Part shown: piece by piece, positions 1-5,041 of the stretch
Layout: the number at the start of each line of letters is the position of its first letter
Numbering within the stretch: position 1 is the first letter of the stretch
DNA from: BRH-c25 sp035417425
Lineage (GTDB): Bacteria; Bacillota; Clostridia; Lutisporales; Lutisporaceae
Direction: 5' to 3'
DNA: 5,041 nt
Assembly (NCBI GenBank): GCA_035417425.1
Contig: DAOLPD010000198.1
Location: forward strand, 1 to 5,041
Translations under genes and position numbers: made by a program
Notes under the pieces: model-generated
Seen by the model: only the letters and a program-made list of their open reading frames with translations
What the model was told of the DNA's origin: nothing
The model's database searches: none

Positions 1-1093
1 AATGCCTTAATGATGTCAGGCAAGCCGAGAATACCTCCAGCATATTGCAGCAATCCTGTTCATATATTTCACCCATATTAGCCACCTGAATCATATTTTG
101 TTTTGCATAATCACCCTTGCCAATATAAAATACATATCCCCGTTTTTCCATTTCTGTAAGGAAGACAGAAGCTGTAATACCGGCAGGTAAAAAAACCGAG
201 GTAACAGTATTCGACATATGACCATCTAAAAGGAGACGGCATCCAAGCTTTGCCAAACCTTCACGGATGATCGCAGCGCAACGCTGGTAACGCTTAATAC
301 GGTTTTCCAAACCTTCGTTAACTACATTTTTCAAAGCGGTATTCAGCGGCCAAAATAAGTTCACATTGGGAGTATTGGGGGTTTGATGCGCATTCTTGGC
401 ATTGACATAGTGTTTATACAAGCTTAAATATACGTTCTTGCATTGTTCGGCTGTCAGGCTTTCTAAAAGAGATTCCTTGGCACATATATATGCGGAACCC
501 GGAAATGCTCCAAGACATTTTCCGCCTACTGATGTGGTGATAGTAATGTTGTTTTTAACAATGTCAATATTTTCTCCTCCTGCTGCAGAGACAGAGTCTA
601 CAAAAAAAATCTTGCCATACTTATTGCAAAGCTGACCTACCTCATAAACAGGATTGATCATGCCGGTGCTTGTCTCATGAAAAACCATGGCAACCACCCG
701 TATATCTGGATTGTCCCTTATCAATTCTTCTATCTTGTTGATGTCGGGATAAGTTCCCCAGGAAAATTCAGAGCATACTTTAGGTACTTTGTATTTGTCA
801 ATGATTTCTTCCAGGCGTTCGCTGAACATACCATTCTTAATCAGCAAGACGGCTTCACCCTCCTGGAAAATGGAAGAAAGAACTGTTTCATTGGAAGAAG
901 TACCAGAACCGGAAACGATGACCGAATAATAGCTGTCATCTGCTTTGAAAAGCTTCTTAATTAATATTTGCGTCTCTTGGAACATAGCTTCAAACTCTGC
1001 TCCCCTATGACAAATGTCGTAATGCAGTAATGCATGCCGTACATTGTCTCTTACTAGGACAGGCCCCGGACTGAATAGTTTAGGTGCAGACAT
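1..1093 (-). CDS. Class V aminotransferase, PhnW-like (2-aminoethylphosphonate:pyruvate transaminase family); 3' end cut by window edge
   Basis: This is a cytosolic PLP-dependent transaminase. 364 codons are visible with no stop, and since PhnW proteins are about 367 residues only the last few should be missing. The start is ATG at 1093, preceded by CGGAGGG (1101-1107) with a 7-base gap. In order it shows the N-terminal SPGPV (residues 8-12, like TPGPL of PhnW), a phosphate-binding SGSGTSSNET (61-70), HETSTGMINP (139-148), the cofactor aspartate in VDSVSAAGG (D166), and GGKCLGAFPG with the presumed Schiff-base lysine K192, close to the PhnW lysine in NKC-QGVPG. The C-terminal GYVFYIGK and NMGEIYEQD also match PhnW. 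By family knowledge, PhnW moves the amino group of 2-aminoethylphosphonate to pyruvate, giving phosphonoacetaldehyde and alanine. No PhnX or PhnA partner is visible, so the true amino donor is unsure; alanine-glyoxylate-type activity is an alternative. The gene is divergent from the DeoR-type regulator and has its own promoter. Family call is firm, substrate weak. Confidence 0.85.
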   Translation of the reverse strand, partial: MSAPKLFSPGPVLVRDNVRHALLHYDICHRGAEFEAMFQETQILIKKLFKADDSYYSVIVSGSGTSSNETVLSSIFQEGEAVLLIKNGMFSERLEEIIDKYKVPKVCSEFSWGTYPDINKIEELIRDNPDIRVVAMVFHETSTGMINPVYEVGQLCNKYGKIFFVDSVSAAGGENIDIVKNNITITTSVGGKCLGAFPGSAYICAKESLLESLTAEQCKNVYLSLYKHYVNAKNAHQTPNTPNVNLFWPLNTALKNVVNEGLENRIKRYQRCAAIIREGLAKLGCRLLLDGHMSNTVTSVFLPAGITASVFLTEMEKRGYVFYIGKGDYAKQNMIQVANMGEIYEQDCCNMLEVFSACLTSLRH

Positions 1094-1147
1094 TTTAATC
1101 CCCTCCGTAAAATATATTAGATATAAAATAGTGTATATGTTACTTCA

Positions 1148-1178
1148 TTATCATATTTCGTTGATTTCTTTATCATAT
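1148..1178. promoter_or_regulatory. Two direct copies of TTATCATAT, candidate regulator operator
   Basis: TTATCATAT occurs exactly at 1148-1156 and again at 1170-1178, 22 bp apart, which is about two helical turns and puts both on the same DNA face. They lie just downstream of the predicted aminotransferase transcription start. Proteins of the DeoR family are known to bind repeated short sites near the genes they control; that this motif is the site of the adjacent regulator is inferred from position and recurrence only. Confidence 0.4.
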
Positions 1179-1206
1179 CCTTGTCACATCTTGTTGCTTC
1201 ATCACC

Positions 1207-1235
1207 ATTATATAACTTATTCTTATTTTTGTAAA
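1207..1235 (-). promoter_or_regulatory. Sigma-A type promoter for the aminotransferase
   Basis: On the minus strand, TTTACA (1235-1230) and TATAAT (1212-1207) are separated by exactly 17 bases, a near-consensus housekeeping promoter. Transcription would start near 1200 and give a leader of roughly 107 bases before the ATG at 1093. That leader carries two TTATCATAT copies (1148-1156, 1170-1178), which would be placed as downstream operators. Confidence 0.7.
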
Positions 1236-1264
1236 TACGAAGACTACTATTTTTTAAATTTAAA

Positions 1265-1273
1265 GTATCATAT
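1265..1273. promoter_or_regulatory. Further copy of the 9-mer (GTATCATAT)
   Basis: This one-mismatch copy of TTATCATAT sits upstream of the aminotransferase -35 element and abuts the first unit of the 30-bp tandem array at 1274. It is a candidate operator only because it belongs to the set of five. Confidence 0.3.
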
Positions 1274-1356
1274 GTTGGATAATTGTCCCTAGGTTCTTTG
1301 ACAGTTGGATAATTGTCCCTAGGTTCTTTGACAGTTGGATAATTGTCCCTTTCTTT
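1274..1356. repeat. Tandem 30-bp repeat array, two exact units plus a degenerate third
   Basis: Each unit is GTTGGATAATTGTCCCT followed by AGGTTCTTTGACA. Units 1274-1303 and 1304-1333 are identical. The third begins at 1334, matches for 17 bases to 1350, then lacks AGG, resumes with TTCTTT (1351-1356) and diverges. The units are less AT-rich than their surroundings. Each contains the palindrome CCTAGG, and each unit junction forms the dyad GACAGTT-GGAT-AATTGTC (1300-1317 and 1330-1347). The array lies between the two divergent promoters. It could be a protein-binding array, or a relic of an insertion-sequence end, since some families such as IS21 carry repeated sequences at their termini. No transposase or opposite end is visible. 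Confidence 0.9.
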
Positions 1357-1359
1357 AAG

Positions 1360-1368
1360 ATATGATTA
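1360..1368. promoter_or_regulatory. Inverted near-copy of the 9-mer (ATATGATTA)
   Basis: Read on the minus strand this is TAATCATAT, one mismatch from TTATCATAT. It lies just beyond the 30-bp array on the regulator side, about 90 bases upstream of the predicted -35 element at 1461. It is weak on its own and is listed as part of the recurring set. Confidence 0.25.
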
Positions 1369-1416
1369 ATTTCTTACAATATTGATATTTAATTGTACTC
1401 ATTTATTATTAAATAA

Positions 1417-1425
1417 TTATCATAT
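1417..1425. promoter_or_regulatory. Exact copy of TTATCATAT upstream of the regulator promoter
   Basis: This is the third exact copy of the 9-mer. It ends 35 bases before the predicted -35 element of the DeoR-type gene. If it is an operator it would fit autoregulation of that gene; no binding evidence can be drawn from sequence alone. Confidence 0.35.
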
Positions 1426-1460
1426 AAACAATTAAATCTGTTATTTATTTATATAGATTG

Positions 1461-1489
1461 TTGTATTTAAATATTTAATAATATATAAT
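1461..1489 (+). promoter_or_regulatory. Probable promoter of the DeoR-type regulator gene
   Basis: TTGTAT (1461-1466) and a perfect TATAAT (1484-1489) are 17 bases apart, giving a start near 1496 and a leader of about 35 bases before the ATG at 1532. The surrounding DNA is extremely AT-rich, so chance -10 matches are easy; the correct spacing and position support this one. Confidence 0.55.
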
Positions 1490-1531
1490 TTAATAAAATA
1501 TACTATTTTATTAAAAACTGGAGGAATCTTA

Positions 1532-2308
1532 ATGCTCTCAAGAGAACGTCAACAAAAAATCCTTGAAATGATGCAGAGAACCAAAGTTATTAAGATCACG
1601 GATATTACATCCAAATTTGGTGTATCTACTGAAACTGCACGTCATGATCTTGATATTTTACGATCACAGAATTTAATCAAAAGAATCTATGGCGGTGCGG
1701 CATTAATAACGCCGATTACTTCTGAGCCATCCTACTCTACCCGCGAAGTACTGCATAGCGCAGAAAAAATCGCAATCGGAAAGAAAGCCGCAGAATTAAT
1801 AGAGGATGGGCAAACAATCATACTGGATGTCGGCACTACTACAATTGAACTTGCCAGAAGCATAAAGCATAGAAACAGTATAATCGTTCTGACCAACTCT
1901 CTGCCAATTGTCAATGAACTCTCCAATTCAGATATTAATCTCCATATCATGGGAGGCAAATTAAATAAGAGTTTCTTGTCAATGTCCGGAAGCCTTACAT
2001 TATCTGCCCTTAAGCAATATTATGTAGACATTGCTTTTATTGGAGCAGGAGGTGTCACCTTCCAGGATGGTATATCCGACTTTAATATAGAAGAAGCACA
2101 GGTAAGAAAATTTTCCATAGAACGTGCGAAAAAAACTATACTTCTTGCAGACAGCAGCAAGTTTGGAATGAATGCTTTTGCAATTGTTTGTCCTCTTAAA
2201 GCCGTTGATGTTATAGTAACGGACTGGAATATAGATCCATTAGTATTAAATGGATTAAGAGAACAAAAGATTACAGTCGTAGTAGCTGATAAACCTGATG
2301 ATATTTAG
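1532..2308 (+). CDS. DeoR-family transcriptional regulator
   Basis: This is a complete 258-residue protein, the usual family length of about 250-260. The ATG at 1532 follows GGAGG (1520-1524) with a 7-base gap. The N-terminal winged helix-turn-helix covers roughly residues 3-56 (RERQQKIL, then FGVSTETARHDLDIL at 29-43 as the recognition-helix region, then the wing RIYGGAA). The C-terminal DeoRC sensor domain shows LDVGTTT (98-104), TNSL (121-124), IMGG (139-142), the DIAFIGAGG stretch (166-174) and LADSSKFG (205-212), the phosphate/sugar-phosphate pocket motifs of the family. These proteins normally repress catabolic genes and release DNA when a phosphorylated sugar or intermediate binds. TARHDL differs from the common TIRRDL, which may shift DNA specificity. 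The likely targets are its own gene and the divergent aminotransferase, possibly the M81 and kinase genes too. Family is certain, effector unknown. Confidence 0.95.
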   Translation: MLSRERQQKILEMMQRTKVIKITDITSKFGVSTETARHDLDILRSQNLIKRIYGGAALITPITSEPSYSTREVLHSAEKIAIGKKAAELIEDGQTIILDVGTTTIELARSIKHRNSIIVLTNSLPIVNELSNSDINLHIMGGKLNKSFLSMSGSLTLSALKQYYVDIAFIGAGGVTFQDGISDFNIEEAQVRKFSIERAKKTILLADSSKFGMNAFAIVCPLKAVDVIVTDWNIDPLVLNGLREQKITVVVADKPDDI

Positions 2309-2336
2309 ATTCCTGCTGCAGTCTTTTATAATGCCA

Positions 2337-2394
2337 GCCCCATAATCACACGTATTCGAACAAGAAAACGTCTGATTCAGGGGCGAATTTTATT
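2337..2394 (+). terminator. Hairpin terminator in the convergent gap
   Basis: GCCCC (2337-2341) pairs with GGGGC (2380-2384), AATCA (2344-2348) with TGATT (2373-2377), and ACG (2350-2352) with CGT (2369-2371), forming a long imperfect hairpin. On the plus strand it is followed by GAATTTTATT, a modest T-rich tail that suits the regulator gene ending at 2308. The minus strand has no T-run after the stem, so it would serve the M81 gene only weakly. Confidence 0.55.
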
Positions 2395-3900
2395 CTATGA
2401 CCTGCCATATGCTATATCGTTTATATGATAACCTTCCAAATCGGAAAAAGGGTAAAATGAATCAGGAATCTTTCGAAACTTAAGGGATAATAAGTGTACA
2501 CTGGCAGCACCCGGTGTGTTTGTATCACAGATTTCTTTGGCAAAAATCCCATAAGCCGCTCTGAATGAAGTACAAGCCTTTACTACTACCAGTTGATAGA
2601 ATGTCGGCTCAATTCCAAAAGCCCTGTATAACTGGGGATCACCATTTCCCATCATATGATGGCATACCACAACATCAATATCCCCGATTGAAAGTACTGC
2701 TGTACGCCCGATGTTTCTCACAAGCCCGCGGCCTGCCGGTCCTTCCTGTACAAATACCCCTTCATGAAGTGATTTAACAATGGCTTCCACCTTGACAGAT
2801 TCACTTGCTGCGGGATCTTTTGTGCCTCCTATTGAAAATATAGCCTTACTGCCGACACCTAATTGATGTGCCAGCTCCGCTGCAGGAGGATCATCAATAA
2901 CAATTGCAGTTTTTATATTAAGCTTAGACTCAAGCAGCTTTTTCAACACATAAGCATTGTCCCCGACTGCACCTGCATTGGTAGAATCAGCAGAGTCAAC
3001 AAGTATAATCGGCTGTTTTGATTTGTTTTCGGCTGCCATCCTGAATACCTCATCTACTGAATACAGTTTGGGATTGAACTCTTTCCGCATATCAAGCAGG
3101 CGCTGCGCCATTTCCACTGCATATGATTCAGCAGCCTTAGGGTCTGATGCAATCGCCAGTACAACAGATCCGCCTTCCGCAACATCCAGCCAGGGCTGCA
3201 TCTGGAAAATAGAAAAGTCAAACAGCTTCCCTTCTTTTACCAGTGACTCCCCATATGCCATCAACTCCGAAAAAGGGCCTGATATTGTTGTATAACTGCT
3301 GGCAGGTACAATCATTGGAATCATAACACGCACCATAGGGGTTTTTTTCTTGCCGGTCAAGTATTCCATACCCAGTTTTCCGGCTCGATACCCGGTCTCA
3401 AAAAAATCTTCGTGAGGATATGTATGATAACCACACACAATATCTAAATTATTTATCATTTTTTCAGTTACATTGGCATGAAGGTCGCAGGAAGCAGCTA
3501 TTACTACAGTTTCTCCTACTTCTTTCCAGATTTTCTCTGCAATAAGTCCGCATACATCATCATACTGTGTTGATTGTGTGGCACCGTGCATTGATACAAA
3601 TACACCATCTACAGGCAAACTCCGGCGGATTACAGCTAAAGTTTTCTGAAGAAATAAATCCAGAACTTCCTGTTCAACAGGGCCGCCGCTTTGGGCATAC
3701 ATTGAATATGCGGGTATAACTTCAGCTTTTGCCTCTTTAATTGCCTGCAGCATCCCTGCAACTGCACAAGGCTTGTCCTTAAGTTCCCTGATTATTTCTT
3801 CACCCTCATATACTCCGCCCTGTTCATAATTCTCCATTTTGGTTGTTATAGGGTTAAACGAATTAGTTTCCTGATTGAATTCACAAACAATTATTTTCAT
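2395..3900 (-). CDS. M81 family metallopeptidase (MlrC-like)
   Basis: This is a complete 501-residue protein, typical for the family. The N-terminal domain opens with MKIIVCEFNQETNSF, the family's usual start, and carries SMHGA (residues 103-107), CDLHANVT (138-145, with the D-x-H pair D139/H141) and GYHTYPHED (157-165, H159 and H163), the candidate zinc ligands and catalytic residues. The C-terminal domain shows VDSADSTNAGAVGD (301-314), GDPQLYRAFGI (420-430) and VVVKACTSFRAAYG (438-451). The founding member, MlrC, is a zinc enzyme that cleaves linearised microcystin; the natural substrate in Clostridia is unknown and unlikely to be microcystin. No signal peptide is seen, so it should be cytosolic. 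An upstream in-frame ATG at 3924 lacks a ribosome binding site, so the start is placed at 3900. The gene is separated from the kinase gene by a terminator and has its own promoter region, so the two are probably separate units with a related purpose. Confidence 0.9.
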   Translation of the reverse strand: MKIIVCEFNQETNSFNPITTKMENYEQGGVYEGEEIIRELKDKPCAVAGMLQAIKEAKAEVIPAYSMYAQSGGPVEQEVLDLFLQKTLAVIRRSLPVDGVFVSMHGATQSTQYDDVCGLIAEKIWKEVGETVVIAASCDLHANVTEKMINNLDIVCGYHTYPHEDFFETGYRAGKLGMEYLTGKKKTPMVRVMIPMIVPASSYTTISGPFSELMAYGESLVKEGKLFDFSIFQMQPWLDVAEGGSVVLAIASDPKAAESYAVEMAQRLLDMRKEFNPKLYSVDEVFRMAAENKSKQPIILVDSADSTNAGAVGDNAYVLKKLLESKLNIKTAIVIDDPPAAELAHQLGVGSKAIFSIGGTKDPAASESVKVEAIVKSLHEGVFVQEGPAGRGLVRNIGRTAVLSIGDIDVVVCHHMMGNGDPQLYRAFGIEPTFYQLVVVKACTSFRAAYGIFAKEICDTNTPGAASVHLLSLKFRKIPDSFYPFSDLEGYHINDIAYGRS

Positions 3901-3905
3901 TAATT

Positions 3906-3914
3906 CTTCCTCAC
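3906..3914 (-). promoter_or_regulatory. Ribosome binding site that fixes the M81 start
   Basis: On the minus strand GTGAGGAAG (3914-3906) holds GAGG eight bases before the ATG at 3900. The alternative ATG at 3924 is preceded only by A and T bases, and the 8 extra residues it would add are not part of the family's N-terminus. Confidence 0.75.
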
Positions 3915-4027
3915 TTCTATGCATTTATTAAATATAAATAATGAGACCAATATCAGAAGCTTATTACTTCAAACATGCCGCCGGAAATAAATCCATGCAC
4001 CTCTCTAACAAAACACTTCCTTCCCGC

Positions 4028-4056
4028 ACTATATACTTGCAAATGAATACAGCCAA
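4028..4056 (-). promoter_or_regulatory. Possible alternative promoter for the M81 gene
   Basis: On the minus strand TTGGCT (4056-4051) and TATAGT (4033-4028) are 17 bases apart. This would give a leader of about 120 bases. The match is weaker than the distal promoter, but it lies in less AT-rich sequence. Confidence 0.35.
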
Positions 4057-4163
4057 CAAAACATCATAAACTCTTAGTAATATTTTAAACTATATACCTG
4101 TTTACATCAACATTGTTATTAATTCTTTATAATTTGTTTATAATCTTGTGTGTTTTTAACATT

Positions 4164-4192
4164 ATTATAAGACTAGAAGTCAAATTTGTAAA
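4164..4192 (-). promoter_or_regulatory. Best promoter candidate for the M81 gene
   Basis: On the minus strand TTTACA (4192-4187) and a perfect TATAAT (4169-4164) are 17 bases apart, the same hexamers and spacing as the aminotransferase promoter. It begins about 10 bases beyond the T-tail of the kinase terminator, so a new transcript would start directly after the previous one ends. Confidence 0.6.
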
Positions 4193-4202
4193 GGATTATA
4201 AC

Positions 4203-4254
4203 AAAAAAAGAAAGGATATTGTCACCCGGTAACCCGGAAAACAATATCACTTTA
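4203..4254 (-). terminator. Rho-independent terminator of the kinase gene
   Basis: GATATTGT (4215-4222) pairs with ACAATATC (4241-4248), and an inner stem CCGG-TAAC-CCGG (4226-4237) caps it. AAAG and CTTT extend the base with one bulge. Reading leftward, the stem is followed by CTTTC and then seven T's (4209-4203), a classic terminator tail, 19 bases past the kinase stop codon. The plus-strand side also has a T-rich flank (4251-4259), so it may work both ways. Confidence 0.85.
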
Positions 4255-4273
4255 TTTTTACCTATTCAGGTTA

Positions 4274-5041
4274 TCAATAAACACCGTTAATTTCGTCATA
4301 TAACCCGCTAAGGGATGGATAAAGGTTCAAATATATATTGTACAACTTGTTATATACTTCGACATTTTCTTTATTGGGATTGAATACCTTGGAAATTTTT
4401 ACAGTATCATAAATTGCATTATAGTCTTTCAGATAGCCAAGGCCTATCATGGCACAATAATAAGCGCCCATGGCACCGGTCAGGCGGGGATTTTCCGGAA
4501 TGCATATCCGTGTCTGTAAGACATCAGCCAGTATCTGCATCCAGACATCGCTTACTGCACCTCCGCCAACAACACGTATAGATTCAAGTTTCTTACCGGT
4601 ATAGGACTCATACTTCTCCTTATAACGGCGGTGAGTATAGCAGACGCTTTCCATAATTGCCCTTACCATATGGCATCGATCATGACTGGATGTAACATTA
4701 AAGAAAACAGCTTTTGCATTCTTTGCTGCCAATGGCGGCAGCTCACCATTCATCCAGTGGGTAGCTATCATATTCATGGATCCTGCTTCGATACTGTTGA
4801 TTTGTTTCCCTACAAATTCATAAATATCACCCTGAAGAATGTCTCTTTCAGCGTGGTAAAACTGGCTTAACGCCCAATCAAATGCAAAACATCCCGTTTG
4901 CAGGGCAAATATGGCACAATCATGATCGGGGTCAAAAATGGAATATAACGGGGCAAAATCCGATACACGTTCCGGAATGAGACTTATTAACCAGGAGGAT
5001 GTCCCAAAATAAATATGTACATCACCGGTACGGCAGCAACC
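4274..5041 (-). CDS. FGGY-family carbohydrate kinase, xylulokinase-like, C-terminal half (5' end beyond window)
   Basis: 255 codons are visible, about half of a usual 500-residue FGGY kinase; the reading frame is open at the right edge. These cytosolic enzymes transfer phosphate from ATP to a sugar or polyol. The fragment covers the FGGY_C ATPase domain: GDVHIYFGTSSW (visible residues 6-17, phosphate-binding strand and turn), WMNGELPP with the following FFNVTSSHDRCHMVRAIMESV (about 96-133), the adenosine-site motif VVGGGAVSDVWMQILADV (157-174) and TGAMGAYYCAMIGLG (188-202). The stop is TGA at 4276-4274. It resembles the xylulokinase branch, but the sugar-binding residues sit mainly in the missing N-terminal half, so the substrate cannot be assigned. 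The motifs seen are intact, so the enzyme is probably active. Its likely product, a sugar phosphate, is the kind of ligand the nearby DeoR-type regulator would sense, which is an inference. Confidence 0.9.
   Translation of the reverse strand, partial: GCCRTGDVHIYFGTSSWLISLIPERVSDFAPLYSIFDPDHDCAIFALQTGCFAFDWALSQFYHAERDILQGDIYEFVGKQINSIEAGSMNMIATHWMNGELPPLAAKNAKAVFFNVTSSHDRCHMVRAIMESVCYTHRRYKEKYESYTGKKLESIRVVGGGAVSDVWMQILADVLQTRICIPENPRLTGAMGAYYCAMIGLGYLKDYNAIYDTVKISKVFNPNKENVEVYNKLYNIYLNLYPSLSGLYDEINGVY

Larger units (their letters stand above)
1094..1531. other. Divergent control region between aminotransferase and DeoR-type gene
   Basis: These 438 bases are very AT-rich and hold no credible gene; a reading frame at 1044-1292 on the plus strand has no ribosome binding site and no recognisable protein. 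The region contains a leftward promoter, a rightward promoter, a tandem 30-bp repeat array and several copies of a TTATCATAT-like motif, each listed separately. Its position between a regulator and a divergent enzyme gene fits a shared, autoregulated operator region, which is an inference. Confidence 0.7.
3901..4202. other. Long leader and promoter region of the M81 gene
   Basis: No gene is seen in this stretch. Three leftward promoter-like pairs with 17-base spacers occur: 4164-4192 (strongest), 4082-4110 (TTGATG and TAAAAT) and 4028-4056 (TTGGCT and TATAGT). If the first is used the leader is about 257 bases, long for a simple enzyme gene. I looked for a known riboswitch or T-box pattern (for example the T-box GGTGG tail) and recognised none, and I saw no strong terminator hairpin in the leader. 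Confidence 0.5.

Noticed and set aside
438..964. Plus-strand reading frames at 438-635 and 677-964
   Set aside because: They lie opposite the well-supported aminotransferase gene, show no ribosome binding site and no recognisable protein features.
1044..1292. Plus-strand reading frame of 82 codons over the control region
   Set aside because: It overlaps the aminotransferase start and promoter, is built from low-complexity AT-rich codons and lacks a ribosome binding site.
1298..1333. TTGACA within the repeats as -35 promoter elements
   Set aside because: Perfect TTGACA occurs at 1298-1303 and 1328-1333, but no acceptable -10 hexamer lies 16-18 bases downstream on the plus strand.
1274..1356. 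CRISPR array
   Set aside because: The units are directly tandem with identical sequence between the conserved blocks; there are no distinct spacers and no cas genes.
1732..1959. Minus-strand reading frame inside the DeoR-type gene
   Set aside because: It is antisense to a clear DeoR coding frame and has no independent support.
2565..3295. Plus-strand reading frames at 2565-2777 and 2957-3295
   Set aside because: Both are antisense to the M81 gene, whose frame carries all the family motifs.
3901..3924. Eight-codon N-terminal extension of the M81 protein from ATG 3924
   Set aside because: No ribosome binding site precedes it, and the inner ATG at 3900 has GAGG at proper spacing and the family's usual N-terminus.
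4087..4104. Possible catabolite-repression (cre) site, TGTAAACAGGTATA on the minus strand
   Set aside because: It departs from the cre consensus at the central CG and at further key positions.
4274..4777. Short 167-residue kinase gene starting at ATG 4777
   Set aside because: The frame stays open to the right edge and the upstream part encodes the FGGY phosphate motif GTSSW, so the ATG is internal.
4631..4870. Plus-strand reading frame of 79 codons
   Set aside because: It is antisense to the FGGY kinase fragment and has no features of its own.

Overview
The window looks like chromosomal DNA of a low-GC Gram-positive anaerobe, most likely a member of the Clostridia. The reasons are AT-rich intergenic DNA, strong GGAGG-type ribosome binding sites about 7-8 bases from the starts, sigma-A type promoters with 17-base spacers, and the style of the encoded proteins. 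This placement is inferred from sequence style, not from a marker gene.

Layout, left to right. (1) A class V aminotransferase resembling PhnW (2-aminoethylphosphonate:pyruvate transaminase) runs leftward from 1093 and is cut by the left edge only a few residues before its expected end. (2) A 438-base divergent control region (1094-1531) holds a promoter for the aminotransferase, a promoter for the regulator gene, a tandem array of a 30-bp unit (two exact copies and a degenerate third), and five copies of a TTATCATAT-like 9-mer. (3) A complete DeoR-family regulator runs rightward (1532-2308). (4) A hairpin terminator lies in the short convergent gap. (5) A complete M81 (MlrC-like) zinc peptidase-family protein runs leftward (2395-3900). 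Its start is moved 8 codons in from the longest reading frame because only the inner ATG has a ribosome binding site. (6) A 373-base region holds up to three possible M81 promoters and a clear terminator. (7) The C-terminal half of an FGGY-family sugar kinase, xylulokinase-like, runs leftward and enters from the right edge.

How they may work together. DeoR-family proteins usually sense a phosphorylated sugar or related metabolite and control neighbouring catabolic genes. An FGGY kinase would make such a phosphorylated sugar, and the regulator shares a divergent control region with the aminotransferase. The M81 protein would cleave an amide or peptide-like bond in an unknown substrate. A small catabolic locus for an amino- or amide-bearing sugar-like or phosphonate compound is a reasonable but unproven reading. 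No transporter or other pathway enzyme is visible.

I found no convincing new defence or mobile system. The most unexplained items are the 30-bp tandem array and the recurring 9-mer, both in the divergent control region.
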